In this document: one piece after another, positions 58,549 through 64,000 of the stretch
Layout: each line of letters starts with the position of its first letter
Numbering within the stretch: the stretch's first letter is position 1
Assembly (NCBI GenBank): GCA_905181835.1
Contig: CAJIZF010000004.1
Location: 620,001 to 684,000, forward strand
Length of the DNA: 64,000 nt
Direction: 5' to 3'
From: an uncultured Flavobacteriaceae bacterium
GTDB lineage: Bacteria; Bacteroidota; Bacteroidia; Flavobacteriales; Flavobacteriaceae
Position numbers and translations under genes: made by a program
The notes under the pieces: model-generated
The model's input: only the letters and a program-made list of their open reading frames with translations
Database searches by the model: none
Told to the model about the DNA's origin: nothing

Positions 58549-61500
58549 ATGAAAAAAATTACTTTATTAACCTTTTTGTTTGCAGTATTGACTATTCCTT
58601 TAGTATATGGACAATCTCTTTCAAATGGTGTAACAAATGCTAACGATCAATCTCGTTCGGCTTTAACGACATTAAGTAGCCCTGTTTCAGACGTAGCACG
58701 TTCTACAGAAGCTACCAATTTATTTAACAATCAGGCCGTTGTTACTTTACAACAAAGTACAACATTGAATTTTACAAGTGGTCTTTCTTGTCAAGATGGA
58801 CCTACGGCTTATGATACAGATCTTTTTAGAGCTTATGATTTAGCAGGTACTTATGGTATCACTAATGATTTTGAAGTTATAGGTGTAGAATTTGCTACCT
58901 ACTATTTTAATGGTGCTGGACCAAATCCAATCACTGTTAATGTGTATTCAACTCCAACAGGAACTTTTCCAGGAGGGGATTTAACACTTCAAGGTACTGC
59001 AGTCCAAACGGTCTCAGCTGCAAATAATTTTGATTTACTAACGGTACCTCTTTCAGCAACTATACCAGCTGGAGAGACACTTGTATACGAAGTGAGTTTA
59101 GTTCGTGATGGCGTAAACCGTCCAGCTTTTCTTGGGAATACAGAGGGTCAATCAGCCCCTACTTATTGGAGATCTGCACCTTGTGGTTCACCAGATATTG
59201 TAGATTTTGGAGGAACATACGCTGCAGTAATGAATGTTATTGGTCAAGAATTAGAACCAGTTTCAGGCTTTTCCTTTTGTTCAGAAGAAATGCCTTTAGA
59301 ATTTAATCCACCAATAGTGGCTTCTGCTGGTGTTATGATTACTGATACTTCTGATGAGAACTCAGGCGATTTAGGTATCATTGGTACAGATTTAGGAGAA
59401 TACGTTCTTGAGAGCGTTGTTATAAATGTAGAAGGCGAAATGGCTGAGGATGTAGCATTCTATTTACAACCAGCTGGAACAGGCATACAATGGGAACTTG
59501 GTGCTTTTGCCGGAGGAACCGATGGTATGGATACTGCTGTAGATTTAGTATTTACAGATGTATCTTTAAATAACTATGATGATTGGACGGGTGGTGCACC
59601 CGCTGCTGATTACCTTCCATCAGATGGAGCATTTAATACAGCACTTGCTGGATTAGACATTAACGGCGAATGGTTTTTAGTTGTAGAAGGAGCTGGTTCA
59701 GATGTTACTACGGTAAACAGTTTTTGTATCAATATGGCCTTGATTTCAGGAGAAGCACCAGAAATTTTCTGTCCAGCAGATTTTGTTGCAGATAATGATG
59801 AAGGAGCATGTGGCGCAGTAGTTAATTTTGCACCACCAATTGCGATCGATTTAGAAGACGGTAGTTTAGATGCTGAATTCATAGTTCAAACAGGAGGAAT
59901 TGAAACTGGAGGATTCTTTCCAGTAGGAGATAATAATGTAACCTTTACAGCTACTGATTCTCATGGAAATGAGACTTCCTGTACGTTTGTAATTACAGTT
60001 AACGATGTAGAGGCTCCTGTTGCTGTATGTCAAGCTGTGACCGTAACCCTAGATATTACTGGTGCAGCATCAATAGTTGCTTCTGATTTAGATGGCGGAT
60101 CTACTGACAACTGTGGAGTTGATTCATTCGTAGCATCACAGACAGCATTTAGTTGTGCTGATGTAGGTGACGTAACAGTCACTCTAGAAGTATATGATGT
60201 AGCTGGAAACATGACTTCATGTGAAGCTACAGTAACCGTAGTTGATGATACGGCACCAGTAATTGAATGTATTGGCGAACCTGTAGCAATTGTAATAACT
60301 CATAATCCAGAGGACCTTATTGAGGCTGGATATGGCGTTGCATGTCCAACAGGAGATAACCTTTTTGCAAGACAATTTGTAATGAGTGACTTTGGAATTA
60401 CAGAAGAATTTACAATTTCTTCAGGTAAATTTGGAGTTCAGTCTGCTGAAGTTGATATGGATATTACTTATAACATATGGGATGTAAGCGCTGGTTTTCC
60501 AGCAGGACATCCGGGATCTTCTACTTTATTAGGATCTGAAGTTGTTACAGTATCAGCTGGTGAGTTTTTTGTACAAAATGTTACTTTCGACACACCAGTA
60601 GTTGTACCAACTACAACAACAACCATATTAGTTGAAGTATCAAAAGATGCTCCTGAGGCATTTTTCCTAGGAGGAACTGCAACGAAAGTTGATTTTTCTT
60701 ATCTTGCTTCAGTTACGTGTGGAGTACCAGAATATACTACAGCAACAGACATAGGTTTCCCTGATGCTAATTATTATATGACCGTAAGAGGAACCAATGC
60801 TTCTTCCGAAATTGAGCCATTTGAGGTTGACTTAAATGCAGACGGTACCGTTACTATCTTAATGGAAGATTTAATTCAAGGTATTGATGAAGCTTGTAGT
60901 TACACAGTAACTTCAGGAGGAGACGGCGCTGGCGCATGTGATTTTGACAATCCAAATGATTTTACTTTTGAGAATGGATATAACTGTTCATCAGCAACAG
61001 ATTTCCGAACAGCAAACGATCTTGATGTTGTAGGAGGAGATTTTACATTAAATCAAATTACAGCAAGTATTTTTGCTAATGGCGGAATTGCTTCAGTAGA
61101 TGTTATATATCATGACAATGATGGAGGATTACCAGGAGCTGAAATAGGATCTGAATTAGGATTAACTCCTTCTTCACAAGCTGTAATTGGAAATAACTTT
61201 GGTATTGATGTTAACGAAATCGTATTGGATTTAACACCAGTAGTATTTACAGAAGGTAAATACTGGGTTGAGTTATCAGTAACCGATACTGGAGGTACAG
61301 GAACTGTATTCTGGGTAATAACGACTTCATCTTCAATGGGAGATCCAGTAGCAAACTTCAATGGCGGATGGGCTTACCCTGATTCGACCATGGATGGTGT
61401 TGCAACTTTCTCAGGAGAATGTTCAGGTGGCGGCTCAGGCGGCGGCGGAACAGAAATCGTATTAGATTGTTCTAACTTAGGAGAGAACGTTATCGATGTT

Positions 61501-62841
61501 GTAGTAACTGATGCATCTGGAAACTCTACTAGTTGTCAAGCAACGGTAGTTGTATCTGATGTAACTGCACCAGTATTAGTATGTGGACCTAGCGAAGATG
61601 TTACTACGGTAACTGTTGATTTTGAAGGATCTTCTGTACCAGAAGGTTGGTCAGTATCAAACACAGCTGGAGATTACGATTGGACATTTGGAGCCTCAGG
61701 TGCTATAAATGCCGGAGGAACTGTTCCATTTGCAAGTAACGCAGCAATTTTCGATGACGATGATGCTGGAAATGGAAATGTAAACAATGCATCACTATTA
61801 ACCCCAGTATGGGATATGAGTGGTACCTCATCAGTAACGATGTCTTACGACTATAGCTTTAACGAGTTAGGAGCTGGAGAGACCTTAGCGGTAGATGTAT
61901 ATGATGGAGCTGCATGGCAAAATGTAGTTCTGTATGATGTGTCTGTATTAACTCCAGAGAATTCAGGAGTAATTGACGGATCTGCATTAGCAAACGCTGA
62001 CTTCCAAGTACGTTTTACATATGACGATGCTGGATCATGGGGATGGAATGCTGGAGTAGATAACTTCCAGATTGATTTCGCTCTTCCACCAGCAAATCCA
62101 GATGTAGTAACTGTTACATTAGGAGAAGACGGTATGGCAGAATTAGATGCTATGGATTTCTTATCTGAAGCATATGATGCTTGTGGTATCGATGTATTGA
62201 TTGCAGATTTAGAGATGGTAAGTTGTGATGATATCGGAACTCCAATCGAGGTAACGGTATTCGCTACGGATGCTAGTGGAAACATTGCAAGTTGTTCAGT
62301 CGAGGTTGTAGTTGTAGATACTATGGCACCAGTACTTACTTGTCCAGAAGATGTTTCGGTAATGGTAGATCCTGATGGGACTCATACTGTAGCTGATTAC
62401 ATAGGATCAGGTGAGGCTACTGCTACAGATAACTGTACAGATCCAGTAAGTGACTTTACACAGGATCCTGCAGCAGGAACTGTTTTAGGAGTAGGCGAAT
62501 GGGTAGTTACATTTACAGCTACTGATGAGTACGGAAACGTATCTACTTGTGAGATGAACTTAGATTTAACACTCTTAGGGAATGAAGACAACGAGTTAAG
62601 CAATGCAATTGCATTATATCCTAACCCAGCTGGAGAGCAGGTGACTATATCAAACAGTTCTAATATTGCATTAGAGACTGCTATGATCTACGATCTTAAC
62701 GGGAAGTTAGTATCACAGATCAACTTGCAGGATATGCAAAGTGAGCGAGTGATCGATGTATCTTCTTATGCAACTGGAGTGTACATGGTACAGATTACAG
62801 GAGAGCAATCAAGCGTTGTAAAACGAATGATCAAAGAGTAG
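58549..62841 (+). CDS. Large T9SS adhesin, copy 2 (HYR/P-domain type), intact
   Basis: The 1430-residue product starts with a signal peptide (MKKITLLTFLFAVLTIPLVYG). It then has a beta-sandwich module (about 60-235), a P-domain-like module (240-400, EEMPLEFNPPIVASAGVMIT), HYR domain one (404-490, APEIFCPADFVADNDEGACG), a HYR-like domain (490-580), two further beta modules (580-960), a Gly/Ser linker (GGGSGGGGTEIV), then the block shared with copy 1 (973-1430). That block holds a jelly-roll part, a final HYR domain (from 1260) and the T9SS type A sorting domain (from 1345, ALYPNPAGEQ). It is likely exported by Sec and the T9SS and fixed to the surface; the ligand is unknown. Confidence 0.9.
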   Translation: MKKITLLTFLFAVLTIPLVYGQSLSNGVTNANDQSRSALTTLSSPVSDVARSTEATNLFNNQAVVTLQQSTTLNFTSGLSCQDGPTAYDTDLFRAYDLAGTYGITNDFEVIGVEFATYYFNGAGPNPITVNVYSTPTGTFPGGDLTLQGTAVQTVSAANNFDLLTVPLSATIPAGETLVYEVSLVRDGVNRPAFLGNTEGQSAPTYWRSAPCGSPDIVDFGGTYAAVMNVIGQELEPVSGFSFCSEEMPLEFNPPIVASAGVMITDTSDENSGDLGIIGTDLGEYVLESVVINVEGEMAEDVAFYLQPAGTGIQWELGAFAGGTDGMDTAVDLVFTDVSLNNYDDWTGGAPAADYLPSDGAFNTALAGLDINGEWFLVVEGAGSDVTTVNSFCINMALISGEAPEIFCPADFVADNDEGACGAVVNFAPPIAIDLEDGSLDAEFIVQTGGIETGGFFPVGDNNVTFTATDSHGNETSCTFVITVNDVEAPVAVCQAVTVTLDITGAASIVASDLDGGSTDNCGVDSFVASQTAFSCADVGDVTVTLEVYDVAGNMTSCEATVTVVDDTAPVIECIGEPVAIVITHNPEDLIEAGYGVACPTGDNLFARQFVMSDFGITEEFTISSGKFGVQSAEVDMDITYNIWDVSAGFPAGHPGSSTLLGSEVVTVSAGEFFVQNVTFDTPVVVPTTTTTILVEVSKDAPEAFFLGGTATKVDFSYLASVTCGVPEYTTATDIGFPDANYYMTVRGTNASSEIEPFEVDLNADGTVTILMEDLIQGIDEACSYTVTSGGDGAGACDFDNPNDFTFENGYNCSSATDFRTANDLDVVGGDFTLNQITASIFANGGIASVDVIYHDNDGGLPGAEIGSELGLTPSSQAVIGNNFGIDVNEIVLDLTPVVFTEGKYWVELSVTDTGGTGTVFWVITTSSSMGDPVANFNGGWAYPDSTMDGVATFSGECSGGGSGGGGTEIVLDCSNLGENVIDVVVTDASGNSTSCQATVVVSDVTAPVLVCGPSEDVTTVTVDFEGSSVPEGWSVSNTAGDYDWTFGASGAINAGGTVPFASNAAIFDDDDAGNGNVNNASLLTPVWDMSGTSSVTMSYDYSFNELGAGETLAVDVYDGAAWQNVVLYDVSVLTPENSGVIDGSALANADFQVRFTYDDAGSWGWNAGVDNFQIDFALPPANPDVVTVTLGEDGMAELDAMDFLSEAYDACGIDVLIADLEMVSCDDIGTPIEVTVFATDASGNIASCSVEVVVVDTMAPVLTCPEDVSVMVDPDGTHTVADYIGSGEATATDNCTDPVSDFTQDPAAGTVLGVGEWVVTFTATDEYGNVSTCEMNLDLTLLGNEDNELSNAIALYPNPAGEQVTISNSSNIALETAMIYDLNGKLVSQINLQDMQSERVIDVSSYATGVYMVQITGEQSSVVKRMIKE

Positions 62842-62902
62842 GTTTTAAACAACCCACTTAAATAAATACAAAATCCCTTCCTTAATTGGAAGGGATTTTT
62901 TT
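61465..62902 (+). repeat. 1.4-kb direct repeat, copy B
   Basis: This is the partner of 56980-58421, at an offset of 4485 nt up to the stop codon and 4481 nt at the terminator. Several mismatches cluster near 61675-61765 and in the last 220 coding bases; the middle is almost identical. Confidence 0.88.
62871..62902 (+). terminator. Terminator of adhesin copy 2
   Basis: AAATCCCTTCC and GGAAGGGATTT form a perfect 11-bp stem around TTAATT, followed by T. It begins 30 nt after the stop of copy 2. Confidence 0.92.
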
Positions 62903-63209
62903 ATGCAATAACGTTTTTTATATTTTGCATTGGTTATTAGGTGCAGGTGATGTCGAAGATTTTGCTTCTTTAGTATTGTATCCAAACCCTGCCGATAGCA
63001 AAGTAAACTTAAGTAACCCAAGACAGATAGACCTGAATAATGTGACAATTTACGATCTTACGGGTCGAATCGTTCATAAGATCGATTTAAGTGCTATGGG
63101 ATCGGAAATTACGATTGATATTTCTACCCTTGCCAATGCTACCTATATGTTAGTGATTAGACGAGATCAAGGAATTTCGACCAAACAATTAATTGTCAAT
63201 AACTACTAA
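62886..63209 (+). pseudogene. Orphan T9SS sorting domain, remnant of a third adhesin
   Basis: The ORF's ATG lies inside the preceding terminator, and there is no signal peptide, so it is unlikely to be expressed as a cargo protein. From about 62937 the translation is a T9SS type A sorting domain (LVLYPNPADSKVNLSN, NVTIYDLTGRIVHKIDL, NATYMLVIRRDQG). It aligns with the last 85 residues of the two adhesins but is clearly diverged from them. The 3' terminator is the same element as theirs. The N-terminal body has been lost by deletion, or was dropped in assembly. Confidence 0.7.
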
Positions 63210-63233
63210 TTGGATTAATTTCTAAATAAATAA

Positions 63234-63265
63234 AAATCCCTTCCTTAATTGGAGGGGATTTTTTT
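63234..63265 (+). terminator. Third copy of the adhesin-type terminator
   Basis: AAATCCCTTCC / GGAGGGGATTT with a TTAATT loop and T run, identical in stem and loop to the element at 58390, 24 nt after the orphan sorting domain. Confidence 0.88.
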
Positions 63266-63330
63266 ATCAGTAAAGACTTTAGTTGATTCCACAGAAGTTG
63301 ACTTGATTCTAAGAGATATACTTGTAAAAA

Positions 63331-63355
63331 AAAGAGCCTGTTTAACAGGCTCTTT
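63331..63355 (-). terminator. Terminator of the minus-strand T9SS type B gene
   Basis: AAAGAGCCTG / CAGGCTCTTT is a perfect 10-bp stem with a TTTAA loop. The run of A before it on the plus strand gives the U tract in the minus-strand RNA, 23 nt after the stop at 63378. Confidence 0.88.
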
Positions 63356-63377
63356 GTATAAATAAGAAAATGTACGT

Positions 63378-64000
63378 TTACCTTTTAAGGCTAAAGTGTC
63401 CACTAAATTCTTTTTTGATATTATTTTCTGTGTATTCGACTCTAAACCAGTAATCGTTTGAGGGGAGTGGGTTTCCGTTATAGGTTCCGTCCCATCCTGG
63501 AGACATAGGGCTTATTTGCTTTAGGAGTTTTCCAAAGCGATCAAATATATAGATTTTAGCAGTAGGATCTCCAATAGATATTCCCAGTATATTCCAGGTA
63601 TCGTGGTATCCATCTTGGTTTGGTGTAATAAACCTTGGAAAATCGATTACAGCGACCTCTGTTGTTACACTACCACATCCATAAATATCTTTAATGGTAA
63701 TGGTGTGAGTTCCTGGAACTACATTTAAGAAGTAGCCACTATCTTGAAAAGGGTTATCATCTAATTGGAATATATATTCTCCTATTCCCTCTGCGGTAGC
63801 AGTGATATTATGTTGTGATGCAAAAGCTTCTGTTACCTGCACATCGTAGTTTAGTGGTGGTGATGAGATTACCACTTGTGTATCGGTAGCTGCCATACAT
63901 CCTGTTAGTATCTCGGTTACCGTTACACTGTAGTTTCCTTCTTGTAGGGCAGTAATGGAAGCTCCAATTTCTCCCAATAATACATCTCCATTTAATTGCC
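63378..64000 (-). CDS. T9SS type B (gliding-motility C-terminal) surface protein, partial
   Basis: The reading frame stays open to the window edge (QLNGDVLLGEIGAS precedes the TTG used by the track), so this is the C-terminal end of a larger gene. Visible are the end of SprB-like repeats (GNYSVTVTEILTGCMAATDT), a beta domain with TITIKDIYGCGSVTTEV, and the type B C-terminal domain: FPRFITPNQDGYHDTWNILG, KIYIFDRFGKLLKQISP and GWDGTYNGNPLPSNDYWF. Such proteins are exported by the T9SS and often take part in adhesion or gliding. The N-terminal part is outside the window. Confidence 0.88.
   Translation of the reverse strand, partial: QLNGDVLLGEIGASITALQEGNYSVTVTEILTGCMAATDTQVVISSPPLNYDVQVTEAFASQHNITATAEGIGEYIFQLDDNPFQDSGYFLNVVPGTHTITIKDIYGCGSVTTEVAVIDFPRFITPNQDGYHDTWNILGISIGDPTAKIYIFDRFGKLLKQISPMSPGWDGTYNGNPLPSNDYWFRVEYTENNIKKEFSGHFSLKR

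Noticed and set aside
62845-63048. Minus-strand ORF over the copy 2 terminator
   Set aside because: It crosses a terminator and is antisense to the orphan sorting domain, with no recognisable sequence.
58390-63265. The three identical terminator hairpins as a CRISPR-like or mobile-element repeat
   Set aside because: They are irregularly spaced, each follows a T9SS sorting domain, and they have the stem, loop and T run of intrinsic terminators; they are duplicated 3' flanks.

Overview
The window is a chromosomal segment of a member of the Bacteroidota, most likely a marine-type Flavobacteriaceae. The evidence is the AT-rich sequence, starts without Shine-Dalgarno motifs, promoters of the TTG-N19/20-TAnnTTTG type, a SusC/SusD pair, several type IX secretion (T9SS) cargo proteins, a fused SecDF, and a ribosomal gene order with no tuf after fusA. 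I saw no tRNA, rRNA, CRISPR array, insertion sequence, integrase or prophage gene.

Layout. 1-2753 (+): three overlapping genes for a lipoprotein, a DUF5723-type beta-barrel protein and an exported unknown. 2750-5601: rarA (-), a rhomboid protease (+) and rlmB (-), with convergent overlapping 3' ends. 5675-12291 (-): a frameshifted T9SS cargo gene, then a SusC / frameshifted SusD / small lipoprotein uptake operon. 12413-14110 (-): an Omp85-like protein. 14372-31460 (+): the complete str-S10-spc-alpha run from rpsL to rplQ, including two genes too short for the ORF track (rpmD, rpmJ), ended by a strong terminator. 31605-39351 (+): carA, eno, gltA, two guanidino-modifying-type hydrolases (DDAH-like and CtlX) and argS. 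39354-41006 (-): a long-chain acyl-CoA ligase, followed by a broken small gene. 41634-54072: ffh, folD, a lipoprotein (-), queE-like, a DUF2911 protein (-), gyrB, a DUF6588-like protein, mdh, an unknown exported protein and secDF. 54349-63209 (+): a tandem family of very large HYR/P-domain T9SS adhesins. The first copy has an indel-ridden 5' part, the second is intact, and a third survives only as an orphan sorting domain. All three end in the same terminator. 63378-64000 (-): the C-terminal part of a T9SS type B (CHU_C) protein running off the window.

Most of the window is core housekeeping: translation, protein export (secY, secDF, ffh), replication/topology (gyrB, rarA) and central metabolism. 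The accessory content is surface biology. I did not find a defence system or a clearly new enzymatic system. The signals that best deserve a second look are: (1) four structured gaps inside the ribosomal-protein run (before rplC, rpsH, rpsD and rplQ), candidate autoregulatory leaders; (2) the adhesin tandem array, with a near-identical 1.4 kb 3' module shared through the terminator, consistent with gene conversion or recent duplication; (3) a compact terminator / TATATTTG promoter / 4-nt spacer / ATG architecture seen twice, predicting leaderless mRNAs. Several genes carry single-base frameshifts (SusD, one T9SS protein, the first adhesin, a small remnant). These could be true decay or residual sequencing error, and the sequence alone does not settle it.
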